Source of the DNA: Methylocystis parvus OBBP
GTDB lineage: Bacteria; Pseudomonadota; Alphaproteobacteria; Rhizobiales; Beijerinckiaceae
DNA: 64,000 nucleotides
Assembly (NCBI RefSeq): GCF_027571405.1
Contig: NZ_CP092968.1
Coordinates: 3,804,001-3,868,000, forward strand
Direction of reading: 5' to 3'
Shown here: positions 9,201 to 16,917 of the stretch, in pieces
Layout of the letters: each line of letters begins with the position of its first letter
How positions within the stretch are numbered: the first letter of the stretch is position 1
Translations under genes and position numbers: made by a program
The notes under the pieces: model-generated
Database searches by the model: none
What the model was told of the DNA's origin: nothing
The model's input: the letters and a program-made list of their open reading frames with translations, nothing else

Positions 9201-9474
9201 TGATCCATTCGCCCGCGAGCTTGGCCAGCCAGCGTCCTTGGAGTTGTCCGCGAAAAGCAATATCGGCAGGCCCCCCGAACAAGGAACTGGCCAGCGCCGC
9301 TTCGTCTCCAAGAAGCAGCCGACACCGCTCGGCTTTATCTATATGGTCCCGAAGCTCGGCGAATGCGTGAACAGAAAATGTCGGTGACATAATGTCGACT
9401 GACGCGCCCGGTCGGAGCCAGTCACGCAACCGATCGATCACCCGTTCGTTACCGCTGTTCCGGATAAGCTTCAT
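6253..9474 (-). CDS. SNF2/DEAD-like helicase with degenerate PLD-like N-terminal domain
   Basis: This is a superfamily 2 helicase or translocase of about 1073 residues. Walker A SVGLGKT is near residue 252, the Walker B box DESH near 340, motif III SATPVNN follows, and motifs V and VI (ATDCISEGQNL, QRFGRIDRIG) lie near 770-795. The first 160 residues resemble the PLD-like domain found in front of such helicases: GTCSFTTEGLG matches the GSxNFTxxGL segment. The paired His and Lys of an active HKD site are not visible, so this part is probably non-catalytic. The frame continues upstream to 9756, but that extension reads as non-coding. The ATG at 9474 gives the family-like MKLIRNSG start. It is the first gene of the defence operon and overlaps the DUF4391 gene by 4 bp. 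Confidence 0.85.
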   Translation of the reverse strand: MKLIRNSGNERVIDRLRDWLRPGASVDIMSPTFSVHAFAELRDHIDKAERCRLLLGDEAALASSLFGGPADIAFRGQLQGRWLAKLAGEWIKKRAEVRCAAAPPPQSLIVVQGAETRRALLGTCSFTTEGLGITPGGQLGLVQASDVDDEAVAFADWFRANWEGLKADSAAKDRLVVLLEEAGSQRAPSLLYFEILFELFKDMGDELDEERIIKSATGIRNTIVWKKLFRFQRDGVVGAIDKLERIGGCIIADSVGLGKTFEALAVIKYYELRNDRVLVLCPKRLRDNWTLYKANDRRNVLAGDRLNYDVLNHTDLSREGGFSGDIDLSHVNWGNYDLVVIDESHNFRNKATHKERDTRYDHLMKRVIKAGVKTKVLMLSATPVNNRLADLKNQIAFMTEGNDLALIGHGIPSIEATIRKAQAQFNRWLDLPEAERRPARLMDMLGFDYFKLLDMLTIARSRKHVQRYYGTAETGQFPDRLRPVNIKADVDLAGEFRPIREINNEIRRLTLGAYAPLRYVLPQKQAAYDEKYSTKIRGGQSFFRQVDREESLIHLLRVNILKRMESSVASFALTIKRQLADVEALLSKIDAHDETVEETAIDDIDVDDPAFEALLVGRKVKVLLQDVDRVRWRQDLLEDRNRLATLLSAARSVTADRDAKLDSLRQVIAKKAHSPINDGNRKLLLFTAFADTADYLYRELAPWAKNSLGFNAAVVTGTGANKTTLPGLRSDMSAILSAFSPRSKERPAELAAEGEIDLLIATDCISEGQNLQDCDFLINYDIHWNPVRIIQRFGRIDRIGSPNARIQLVNFWPNMELDEYLDLESRVSGRMVLLDVSATGEENVIEFQAGNQMNDLEYRRAQLQKLQDAVIDLEDLSSGVSIADLTLNDFRIDLSGYLRENKERLESLPLGAYAVTSAPRGNDANGDGGIPPGAIFCLRAIGEAALKSPEPGYPLSPHYVVHVGDDGEVKLPYTQAKQVLDCLKKLCLGRDLPDAEACIRFDKATRFGRDMEPYQKLLARAVASVVGKKEERAVASLFSPGGTHAMKGEFAGINDFEVAAFLVVLPDAEGSAA

Positions 9475-9872
9475 GCGCCGGCCATGGTCCCCTGTTGTCG
9501 CGCAGAGATCGGCCCAACCGTTTTCGGTATGCCCCCCGTGCGGCCGATAGACCATAGGCGATTCGCCCATGATTGCAGCGAGGCTGGTCGGGGAGTTTCT
9601 GGATGGCCACAAACACGAGCCCGGCGGGAAAAACGCCTTTTGGCGATCGTCAACCGCGCAAATTGCTGGCGCGATTCCTGGCGACGCTGGGCGAGGCCGA
9701 TGGCCGGATCGCGACGTTTCCCGTCTCACCGCTGCAGGCCGCCGGACTGGTGGCAATTCCGGGCGTCGGGCGTGGGGAGGTGAAATTACGCACCGTGGCT
9801 ACATGGTGGCTACATGAGCCTGCCTGGCACTGCGTCTATGCCGATTTTCGCCGTCTAACCTATTGATTTAAT
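9475..9872. other. Junction between defence island and tRNA-Ala, no convincing gene
   Basis: This 398-bp stretch separates the first island gene from the tRNA 3' end. It should contain the operon promoter on the minus strand, but no clear -35/-10 pair is seen. A plus-strand reading frame at 9603-9866 (87 codons) has moderately protein-like composition but no recognisable family and no good ribosome-binding site. A tandem 11-bp repeat lies at 9795-9816. No integrase gene or remnant is recognised. Confidence 0.5.
9795..9816. repeat. Tandem duplication of an 11-bp unit
   Basis: GTGGCTACATG occurs twice head to tail, at 9795-9805 and 9806-9816, about 57 bp from the tRNA-Ala 3' end. The repeat is exact. 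It may be chance or a remnant of a recombination or protein-binding site near the island boundary. Confidence 0.6.
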
Positions 9873-9948
<76 letters not shown>

Positions 9949-10073
9949 ATCATTTTTTCCAACCTCTTTGGGGGAGGTTTCGGCCGGCGCGTCGCGCTGA
10001 CGGGCGGTGTATAGTTCAGCCGGGCTCTACCTGCAAGCCCGGCGTGCGATTTTGTGCCGAAAAGGTCACAGGC

Positions 10074-11423
10074 TTACGCCGCCGCCGCCGTCACGCGATT
10101 TCGCCCCGAGGACTTCGACGCGTAGAGCGCTTTGTCCGCGCGGCGCAGAAGCGCGTCGGCGTTGGCGTCCGCCCCGCGCTCGGCGAGGCCGATCGACGTG
10201 GTGACCGGGATCGTACGGGTCGCTTTCACGTCGGTGGGAAATTTTTCGCCTTCGACGGCGGCGCGCACGCGCTCGGCGACCGGAAGCGGCGTGTCGGGCA
10301 TGACCACGACGAATTCCTCACCGCCGAGACGGCAGACGAGATCGGCGCCGCGCAGCACGCGCTTGATGCGCTGGGCGAAGGTCTTGAGCACCTCGTCGCC
10401 GGCGTCGTGGCCGTACGTGTCATTGACCGATTTGAAGTGGTCGATATCGAGAATCATCAGCGACAGCGGTCGGCCCTTATGCGCCGCCTGATCGAGCGCA
10501 TTGGCGAGATGCGTCTCCAGAAAACGGCGATTGTTCAGCCCCGTCAGCGCATCGACCACGGCGAGTTCGATCGCCGCCTGGACATTGTCGCGCAGGCTGT
10601 CCGTATAGCGCTTGCGGCGCAGTTGCGTGCGCACGCGGGCGACGAGCTCGTTACGGTCGATCGGCCGCATGATGTAGTCGTTCACGCCGAGATCGAGGCC
10701 GCGCAAAACGCGGTTGCGGTCTTCGGAATCGGCGAGCAGCAGAATCGGGATCGAGCGCGTGCGCTCCAGAGAACGGAGCTGGCTGCAGAGTCGCAGCGCG
10801 TCGAAATCGGCGAGGTTGAGGCTGACGATGACGAGTTCGTAATCGTTCTCGGCCGCGCGGAACAGCGCCTCCTGCGGGCGGCCTTCGATCTCTATGTTGT
10901 GATAGTCGCGCAGCGCGGCGACGATGCGGTCGGACGAGTTCGGGCGATCTTCGACGAGGAGGATTCGGCCGCGCTCGCCGTCATTCGGTTCGCGCGAGGA
11001 GAGGCCGAGATTGGCGGAGGTGCTCGCGCGGGCGCGCAACTCGTCCAGCATGATCTTGAGGCGCGTCAGCGACCGCACGCGGGCGATCAGCGCCATCTCG
11101 TCGACAGGCTTGGTGAGGAAGTCGTCGGCGCCGCATTCGAGGCCGCGCACGCGGTCGGCCGGCTGGTCCAGCGCCGTGACCATCACGACGGGAAGGTGCA
11201 TCGTGGCGGGGTCCGCCTTCAGGCGCGTGCAGACCTCGAACCCGTCCATGCCCGGCATCATGACGTCGAGGAGGACGATATCGCATTTTCCGTCGCGGCA
11301 GACTTCCAGCGCCTCGGGCCCGTTCGTAACGGAGACGACGTCGAAATATTCCGCGGAGAGACGAGCCTCCAACAATTTGATGTTGGGCAGGAGATCGTCA
11401 ACGATGAGGACGCGTGCGGTCAT
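10074..11423 (-). CDS. pleD: Response regulator diguanylate cyclase PleD
   Basis: This 449-residue protein has two receiver domains and a C-terminal GGDEF domain that makes cyclic di-GMP. The first receiver carries the acidic pair in VDD (residues 9-10) and the phospho-acceptor D53. The second receiver (about residues 155-280) is divergent. The active-site loop is GGEEF at 367-371, and the inhibitory I-site RGAD is at 358-361, so product inhibition is expected. In Caulobacter, PleD drives polar development under the kinases PleC and DivJ. It lies 14 bp downstream of divK on the same strand, the conserved alphaproteobacterial divK-pleD arrangement. A GC-rich hairpin (10018-10043) follows the gene. 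Confidence 0.95.
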   Translation of the reverse strand: MTARVLIVDDLLPNIKLLEARLSAEYFDVVSVTNGPEALEVCRDGKCDIVLLDVMMPGMDGFEVCTRLKADPATMHLPVVMVTALDQPADRVRGLECGADDFLTKPVDEMALIARVRSLTRLKIMLDELRARASTSANLGLSSREPNDGERGRILLVEDRPNSSDRIVAALRDYHNIEIEGRPQEALFRAAENDYELVIVSLNLADFDALRLCSQLRSLERTRSIPILLLADSEDRNRVLRGLDLGVNDYIMRPIDRNELVARVRTQLRRKRYTDSLRDNVQAAIELAVVDALTGLNNRRFLETHLANALDQAAHKGRPLSLMILDIDHFKSVNDTYGHDAGDEVLKTFAQRIKRVLRGADLVCRLGGEEFVVVMPDTPLPVAERVRAAVEGEKFPTDVKATRTIPVTTSIGLAERGADANADALLRRADKALYASKSSGRNRVTAAAA

Positions 11424-11437
11424 GTTGATGACGTCTC

Positions 11438-11812
11438 CTACTGCTTATCCGCGAGGAAAGAATTCACCGTCTCTAGAAATTTCGCGACCGAGATGGGCTT
11501 CGACAGATAGGCCTCGCAGCCGCCCTGGCGGATTTTTTCTTCATCGCCCTTCATGGCGAATGCGGTAATGGCGATGACGGGAATGTCTTTCAACTCGTCG
11601 TCGTCCTTCAGCCAGCGCGTCACTTCCAGGCCGCTGACTTCCGGGAGCTGAATGTCCATCAGGATCAGATCCGGCCGATGTTCGCGCGCCAGAGAGATCG
11701 CTTCCACGCCGCTCTTTGTGCGAAGCGTCGCGTGGCCGTTCGCCTCCAACAGGTCGTTGAAGAGCTTCATATTGAGTTCATTATCCTCTACGATGAGGAC
11801 CGTCTTTTTCAT
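11438..11812 (-). CDS. divK: Single-domain response regulator DivK
   Basis: This 124-residue stand-alone CheY-like receiver is an essential alphaproteobacterial cell-cycle regulator that modulates DivJ, PleC and the CckA-CtrA pathway. The acidic pair is in VEDN (residues 9-10), the phospho-acceptor is D53 in LMDIQLP, and the conserved lysine is in YLSKPI. The ATG at 11812 gives the canonical [10 protein letters not shown] start; the frame stays open a further 16 codons upstream, but those residues are not family-like. It is followed by pleD 14 bp later and is divergent from the DUF3572 gene. Confidence 0.95.
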   Translation of the reverse strand: MKKTVLIVEDNELNMKLFNDLLEANGHATLRTKSGVEAISLAREHRPDLILMDIQLPEVSGLEVTRWLKDDDELKDIPVIAITAFAMKGDEEKIRQGGCEAYLSKPISVAKFLETVNSFLADKQ

Positions 11813-11899
11813 GGGGGCCAACTCTAGAGACGCGGCGGCTTTGAAGCGCAAGAGGATCAAAGGTTGAGCCTTTCGCCATTGGATAGCATGGGAAGATTA

Positions 11900-12208
11900 A
11901 TGAAAATCAGTTCCGAACCACAGGCGGGCGGCCGGAGGGCGGACGAGGCCGCCGCCGCGTCCGAGCTCGCGCTTCGGGCGCTCGCTTTCATAAGCCTCGA
12001 TGAGGACCGCCTTGCGCGCTTCATCGCGCTGACGGGTCTCGACGCCTCTGACGTGCGTGCGCTTCTTGGCGATCGTCACTTTCATCTCGCGGTCCTCGAT
12101 CATTTGGCGGGGGATGAAGCGACGCTCCTTGAATTCGCCATAACAGAGTCCGCGCCGCCCGAATCCGTGGGACGCGCCCGGCGGGCTCTCGGCGGCGGCG
12201 AAGACTAA
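11900..12208 (+). CDS. DUF3572 domain-containing protein
   Basis: This small protein of about 102 residues matches DUF3572, a family of unknown function found next to divK in many Rhizobiales. The sequence is mostly helical, with a conserved LALRALAFI segment followed by LTGLDASDVR. The ATG at 11900 was chosen because GGAAG lies about 5 bases upstream; alternatives are ATG 11888 and TTG 11864. It is divergent from divK with fewer than 90 bp between the starts, so the two may share regulatory sequence. Confidence 0.8.
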   Translation: MKISSEPQAGGRRADEAAAASELALRALAFISLDEDRLARFIALTGLDASDVRALLGDRHFHLAVLDHLAGDEATLLEFAITESAPPESVGRARRALGGGED

Positions 12209-12285
12209 GTTAGCGCATCATTAGCCCTGCGCGTCGATCGTCCGTCGCGCATCCCCCGCCTTTCGCGGCCATCGTAAATAGAGCG

Positions 12286-12696
12286 TTAAGGCTGCGCGGC
12301 GAGCGCGTCCGCGCCGGCCTTCGCCACCATGCCGTCTTCGAAGGATTGGACGCCCGATACGCCGATCGCGCCGACTGCCTGGCCTTCGTGAAGGAGGGGC
12401 AGCCCGCCTTCCACCGGCGTGATGTGCGGCAGGCTGAGAAGGGCGACGCGACCCCCGGCGACTGTTTCCTCCAGCGCTTTCGTCGGCCGTTTGAACAGCG
12501 CCGCCGCGCGCGCCTTCGCCTGCGCGATATCGCAGGAGGCCGGCTGCACCCCGTCGAGACGCTCCAGATAGACGAGCAGTCCGGCGTCGTCGACGATGGC
12601 GATCACGACGCTCCAGTCATTGCGGCGCGCTTCCTCAGCGGCGGCGGCCGCGACGCGCTTCGCGTCGACGAGCGTGAGAACGAATTTCATCTTCAT
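12286..12696 (-). CDS. glcG: GlcG/HbpS family heme-binding-like protein
   Basis: This 136-residue protein belongs to the GlcG/HbpS (PF03928) fold. Family features include the AIVDDAGLLVYLERLDG segment near residues 32-48 and the C-terminal GAIGVSG motif. GlcG is encoded with glycolate oxidase genes in many bacteria, but its exact job is unsettled; some relatives bind heme or corrinoids. The ATG at 12696 is preceded by AAGGAGAT at good spacing. It is divergent from glcDEF across 157 bp, so a shared control region is likely. No signal peptide is visible, so it should be cytoplasmic. Confidence 0.85.
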   Translation of the reverse strand: MKMKFVLTLVDAKRVAAAAAEEARRNDWSVVIAIVDDAGLLVYLERLDGVQPASCDIAQAKARAAALFKRPTKALEETVAGGRVALLSLPHITPVEGGLPLLHEGQAVGAIGVSGVQSFEDGMVAKAGADALAAQP

Positions 12697-12853
12697 CGGA
12701 TCTCCTTGATTTAATGCGGTGGACGGGCGAAGTTGCGCCCGTTCTGCGGCTCGATTAGGGAAATGCCGAGGCCGGAGGGGACTATCCACGGCGGAGCGAT
12801 CCGCGCAACGCCGTGCGCTTCGTATCGCGGCGGACTGAGGAGGCGCGACACAG

Positions 12854-14344
12854 ATGCTGATCATGCCCGCGCCGGAGCCGGAAATCCTCTCGCGACGCGA
12901 CGAGTTGATCGCCCGGCTTCGCGACATCCTGCCGGCGCCCAATCTCATCGTCGACGAGACGGCGCGGCGCGCCTATGAGTGCGACGCTTTCACGATGTAT
13001 CGCGCGCTGCCTCTCGTCGTCGCGCTGCCCGAGACTGTGGCGCAGGTCAGCGCCATTCTCTCGCTGGCCGCCGAGATGAATGTCAAGATCGTGCCGCGCG
13101 GCGCTGGAACGTCGCTTTCCGGCGGCTCCATGCCGCTCGAAGACGGCATTTTGCTCGGCATGTCGAAATTCAACCGAGTCCTCGAAATTGATTATGAGAA
13201 TCGCTGCGCCCGCGTTCAGCCGGGCGTGCAGAATCTCGCCATTTCCAGGGCGGTCGAAGGCAGGGGCTTCTATTACGCGCCGGACCCGTCGTCTCAAATC
13301 GCCTGCTCCATCGGCGGCAATGTCGCCGAGAATGCGGGCGGCGTGCATTGTCTGAAATATGGGTTGACGACCAACAATATTCTCGGCCTCGAAGTCGTGC
13401 TGATGGGCGGCGAGGTCATCCGGCTCGGCGGCAAGCATCTCGACAGCGAGGCTTACGATCTTCTCGGACTTATGACGGGCTCGGAAGGACTGCTCGGCGT
13501 CGTGACGGAAGTCGCCGTGCGCATCCTACAAAAGCCCGCGGTCGCGCGCGGGCTTCTCGTCGGCTTTCAAAGCGTCGCCGCAGGGGCGCGCTTCGTCGGC
13601 GCGGTGATCGCGCGCGGGATCATTCCCGGCGGCATGGAAATGATGGACCAGAAGACCATCCACGCCGTCGAGCGATTTCAGCCCTGCGGCTATCCGCGCG
13701 ACGCCGAAGCCATCGTCATCGTCGAACTCGACGGCGCGCAGGCGGAGGTCGATCATCTTGTCGGCGTCGTGGAGAACATTGCGCGGGCGGAAGGCGCGAC
13801 GTCGACGAAGATTTCGCACAGCGAGGCCGAGCGCCTGCAATTCTGGGCGGGACGAAAGAACGCTTTCCCCGCCGTTTCCTGCATCAAGCCGGACTATCTC
13901 TGCATGGATGGCACGATCCCGCGGGCGCGACTCCCCGAGGTCCTCGAAGGCATGGACGAGATCGCCAAGCGCGAGGGGCTTCAGGTCGCGAATGTCTTCC
14001 ATGCGGGCGACGGCAATCTTCATCCGCTCATTTTATACGACGCCTCTGTGCCTGGGGATGTCGAGCGCGCGGAGCGGGTCGGCTTCGACATTCTCCGTCT
14101 CTGCGTCGCCGTCGGCGGTGTTCTGACGGGCGAACATGGCGTCGGCGTCGAAAAGCGCGATCTCATGGGAGAGATGTTCAACGAGGCGGATCTCGAACAG
14201 CAGCTGCGCGTGAAATGCGCCTTCGATTCCATGAACCGGCTCAATCCCGGCAAGGTCTTCCCGACGCTGCATCGCTGCGCCGAATTCGGCATGATGCACG
14301 TCTCCGGCGGCAAGACGGCCTTTCCGGATCTTCCGAGATTCTGA
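12854..14344 (+). CDS. glcD: Glycolate oxidase FAD-linked subunit GlcD
   Basis: This 496-residue FAD-dependent oxidoreductase is the catalytic subunit of membrane-associated glycolate dehydrogenase (glycolate to glyoxylate). The N-terminal FAD_binding_4 domain contains PRGAGTSLSGG (near residue 80) and SIGGNVAENAGG (near 155). The C-terminal FAD-oxidase domain contains HAGDGNLHP and GGVLTGEHGVGVEK (about residues 390-430). The length is normal for the family. Its stop codon overlaps the glcE start (TGATG). Glycolate oxidation would suit an organism that recycles two-carbon compounds. A D-lactate dehydrogenase is the nearest alternative, but the following glcE and glcF make GlcD much more likely. 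Confidence 0.95.
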   Translation: MLIMPAPEPEILSRRDELIARLRDILPAPNLIVDETARRAYECDAFTMYRALPLVVALPETVAQVSAILSLAAEMNVKIVPRGAGTSLSGGSMPLEDGILLGMSKFNRVLEIDYENRCARVQPGVQNLAISRAVEGRGFYYAPDPSSQIACSIGGNVAENAGGVHCLKYGLTTNNILGLEVVLMGGEVIRLGGKHLDSEAYDLLGLMTGSEGLLGVVTEVAVRILQKPAVARGLLVGFQSVAAGARFVGAVIARGIIPGGMEMMDQKTIHAVERFQPCGYPRDAEAIVIVELDGAQAEVDHLVGVVENIARAEGATSTKISHSEAERLQFWAGRKNAFPAVSCIKPDYLCMDGTIPRARLPEVLEGMDEIAKREGLQVANVFHAGDGNLHPLILYDASVPGDVERAERVGFDILRLCVAVGGVLTGEHGVGVEKRDLMGEMFNEADLEQQLRVKCAFDSMNRLNPGKVFPTLHRCAEFGMMHVSGGKTAFPDLPRF

Positions 14345-15561
14345 TGAGCGTCGATCTCGCCACGCTGGAAATTTGCGACGCGCGCGAGGCGGTCGAGGCG
14401 GTACGGGAGGCGAATGCGCGCAACGCGCCTCTCGCCCTTGTCGGCGGCGGCACAAAGCGGCGCCTCGGTCGACACGCCCCGCAGGAGCGGGAGCTTTCGA
14501 CGCGCGCGCTCGCCGGCGTGACGCTCTACGAACCCGAGGAGCTGGTGTTGTCGGCCCGCGCCGGCACGCCGTTGCGTGAGATCGAAGAGCTGCTTGACGC
14601 GCATGACCAGCAACTCGCCTTCGAACCGATGGATTACGCGACGCTCTATGGCGATACGGCGAAGGGCGCGACGATCGGCGGCGCGATCGCGGTCAACGCC
14701 TCCGGGCCGCGCCGCATCAAGGCGGGCGCCGCGCGCGATCATCTGCTCGGCTTTCATTGCGTCACGGGTCGCGGAGAGATCGTGAAGTCCGGCGGCCGCG
14801 TGATGAAAAACGTGACCGGATATGATCTCTCTAAACTCGTTTGCGGATCCTATGGCACGCTCGCCCTTTTGACCGAGGTGACGCTGAAAGCGCTGCCCAA
14901 GGCGGAGACCGAGCAGACCTTGATGGTTCTCGGTCTCGACGAAGCGCAAAGCGTCGCCGCTTTGAGGCGCGCCTCCGGCACGCCGAACGAGGTCTCGTCT
15001 TTCGCCATGCTGCCGGCGGGCGCGCCGCCGCTCGGGCTCGCCGGGCATACGGCGCTGCTGCGGATCGAAGGCCCGGAGATTTCGGTCGTGACGCGGCGCG
15101 ACGCGCTGGCGGCGAGCCTCGTGACGAATGGCGAACGTTTCGAGACTCTGCCGGAAGCGCAATCGCGCGCTTTATGGAGAGCGGTTCGCGACGCCGCGCC
15201 GGTCGCGTGTCGCCCGGGTCCGATCTGGCGCCTTTCCGTCGCGCCGACAGACGGCTTCGAGGCGGTGGAGGCGTTGCGCCGCGCCGGCGCGCCGATCCTG
15301 GCGCATTTCTACGACTGGGCGGGCGGACTCGTCTGGCTCGGCCTTGACGACGCGCCCGACGCTCATGCGGCGGCGGTCCGCGCCGCGGTCAATGCGCTCG
15401 GCGGCCACGCCGCGCTCATTCGCGCCTCGGAGGACATACGAAGGCGCGTGGATGTATTTCATCCGCAGCCCGCGCCGCTCGCCGCGCTGACGAGGCGCGT
15501 CAAGGAGAGCTTCGACCCTGCGCACGTCCTAGAACGCGGCCGCATGCGCGAGGATTTCTGA
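14344..15561 (+). CDS. glcE: Glycolate oxidase FAD-binding subunit GlcE
   Basis: This 405-residue protein carries a FAD_binding_4 domain but only a shortened C-terminal part, as in GlcE. Visible FAD-contact motifs are VGGGTKRRLGR near residue 37, GATIGGAIAVNASGPRR near 110 and NVTGYDLSKLVCGSYG near 155. It forms the glycolate dehydrogenase complex with GlcD and GlcF. The start ATG at 14344 shares its A with the glcD stop codon, and its own stop overlaps the glcF start in the same way, so all three are translationally coupled. Confidence 0.94.
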   Translation: MSVDLATLEICDAREAVEAVREANARNAPLALVGGGTKRRLGRHAPQERELSTRALAGVTLYEPEELVLSARAGTPLREIEELLDAHDQQLAFEPMDYATLYGDTAKGATIGGAIAVNASGPRRIKAGAARDHLLGFHCVTGRGEIVKSGGRVMKNVTGYDLSKLVCGSYGTLALLTEVTLKALPKAETEQTLMVLGLDEAQSVAALRRASGTPNEVSSFAMLPAGAPPLGLAGHTALLRIEGPEISVVTRRDALAASLVTNGERFETLPEAQSRALWRAVRDAAPVACRPGPIWRLSVAPTDGFEAVEALRRAGAPILAHFYDWAGGLVWLGLDDAPDAHAAAVRAAVNALGGHAALIRASEDIRRRVDVFHPQPAPLAALTRRVKESFDPAHVLERGRMREDF

Positions 15562-16865
15562 TGCAGACACATTTCTCGCTAGCGGCCCTGGCGGACCCGG
15601 ATATCGCGCAAGCGGAGAAAATCCTGCGCGCCTGTGTGCATTGCGGCTTCTGCACCGCGACCTGCCCGACATATCTCATAACGGGCGATGAACTCGACAG
15701 CCCCCGTGGCAGAATCTATCTCATCAAGGAGATGCTGGAAAACGAACGTCCGGCCGACGCGCGCACGGCTCATCATATCGACCGCTGTCTCTCCTGCCTT
15801 TCCTGCATGACCACTTGCCCCTCGAGCGTGCATTACATGCATCTCGTCGATCATGCGCGCGCCCATATCGAGAAGAGTTTTCGGCGTCCAGTCGCCGACA
15901 GGATGTTGCGCGCCGCCCTCGCTTTCGTTCTGCCGCGGCCGGCTATTTTCCGTCGCGCGTTGCGGGCGGCGAAATATGTCGCGCCCGTCGCGCCGTTTCT
16001 GCCGACACGCCTGCATGCGCTCCTGACGCTTGCGCCCAAGACAGCGCCGCCGCCTTCCGATGTCGACCGGCCGCAGGTCTTTCCGGCGAAGGGGGCGCGC
16101 AAAATGCGCGTGGCGTTGTTGAACGGTTGCGCGCAGACGGCGCTCGACACGCATATCAATGAAGCGACGGTGCGGCTGCTGACCCGACACGGCGTCGAGG
16201 TCGTCGTGGCGCAAGGAGCCGGCTGCTGCGGCGCGCTGCCGCATCATCTCGGCAAGGTCGACCAGTCGCACGCCTTCGCGCGCAGAAACATCGACGCCTG
16301 GACGCGCGAGATCGAGACAAGCGGGCTCGACGGCATTGTCGTCAACGCGTCCGGCTGCGGGACGAGCGTGAAGGATTACGGCTTCATGTTCCGCGGCGAC
16401 GCTGCGTTCGCCGAAAAGGCGGCGCGGATATCCGACCTGGCGCGCGACGTGAGCGAAGTCGTGGAGGGGCTCGAGCTGCAGGCAGGCGAAGCGCCGCGAC
16501 TGAAGGTGGCGTATCACTCGGCCTGCTCGCTCCAGCACGGGCAGAAAATCACGCGGCAACCCATCGCCGCGCTGGAGCGGGCCGGCTTCGAGGCGCTGGC
16601 CGTTCCCGAGGGCCATATCTGTTGCGGCTCGGCGGGAACCTACAACCTTCTTCAATCCGAGATGGCCGACGAGCTGCGCGCGCGCAAGGTCGCCAATATA
16701 GAGAGCGTTTCACCCGACGTCGTCGCCGCCGGCAACCTCGGCTGCATGGTGCAGATCAGGGCGGGAACCGCGATTCCGGTCGTGCATACGGTGGAGCTTC
16801 TGGACTGGGCGACAGGCGGACCGAAGCCGCAATTATTGACGCCGTCGTCATTGCGAGGAGCGTAA
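15561..16865 (+). CDS. glcF: Glycolate oxidase iron-sulfur subunit GlcF
   Basis: This 434-residue protein passes electrons from GlcD/GlcE towards the respiratory chain. Two [4Fe-4S] motifs are visible: CVHCGFCTATCP near residues 26-37 and CLSCLSCMTTCP near 77-88. Two CCG-domain signatures follow, GCCGALPHH near 220 and CCGSAGTYN near 354. The last ten or so codons lie inside a palindromic repeat, so the natural C-terminus may have been extended or replaced when the repeat arrived. It is the last gene of the glcDEF operon and is convergent with trpS. Confidence 0.94.
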   Translation: MQTHFSLAALADPDIAQAEKILRACVHCGFCTATCPTYLITGDELDSPRGRIYLIKEMLENERPADARTAHHIDRCLSCLSCMTTCPSSVHYMHLVDHARAHIEKSFRRPVADRMLRAALAFVLPRPAIFRRALRAAKYVAPVAPFLPTRLHALLTLAPKTAPPPSDVDRPQVFPAKGARKMRVALLNGCAQTALDTHINEATVRLLTRHGVEVVVAQGAGCCGALPHHLGKVDQSHAFARRNIDAWTREIETSGLDGIVVNASGCGTSVKDYGFMFRGDAAFAEKAARISDLARDVSEVVEGLELQAGEAPRLKVAYHSACSLQHGQKITRQPIAALERAGFEALAVPEGHICCGSAGTYNLLQSEMADELRARKVANIESVSPDVVAAGNLGCMVQIRAGTAIPVVHTVELLDWATGGPKPQLLTPSSLRGA

Positions 16866-16917
16866 GCGCGAAGTCGGGTATGCCCGACTTCGAGAAAATG
16901 CTCGCAATGACGGCGTC
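16839..16917. repeat. Long imperfect palindrome (CATTGCGAG-type repeat)
   Basis: GTCATTGCGAG near 16848 is matched by CTCGCAATGAC at 16901-16911. The outer GACGCCGTC and GACGGCGTC also pair, and an inner hairpin CGAAGTCGGGTATGCCCGACTTCG can be read at about 16868-16892. The element overlaps the end of glcF and reaches the stop codon of trpS. It resembles the dispersed intergenic palindromes of Alphaproteobacteria and may act as a bidirectional terminator. Confidence 0.8.

Noticed and set aside
1..9474. DISARM or BREX system
   Set aside because: No DrmA/DrmB, PglZ or BrxC-like proteins are present; the Mod/Res pair is plainly type III.
9475..9756. 94-codon N-terminal extension of the SNF2 helicase
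   Set aside because: The extension has no domain-like character; the ATG at 9474 matches where related helicases begin.
9603..9866. 87-codon plus-strand frame at the island boundary
   Set aside because: It has no family match and no ribosome-binding site, and it includes the tandem 11-mer; it is kept only as part of the junction note.
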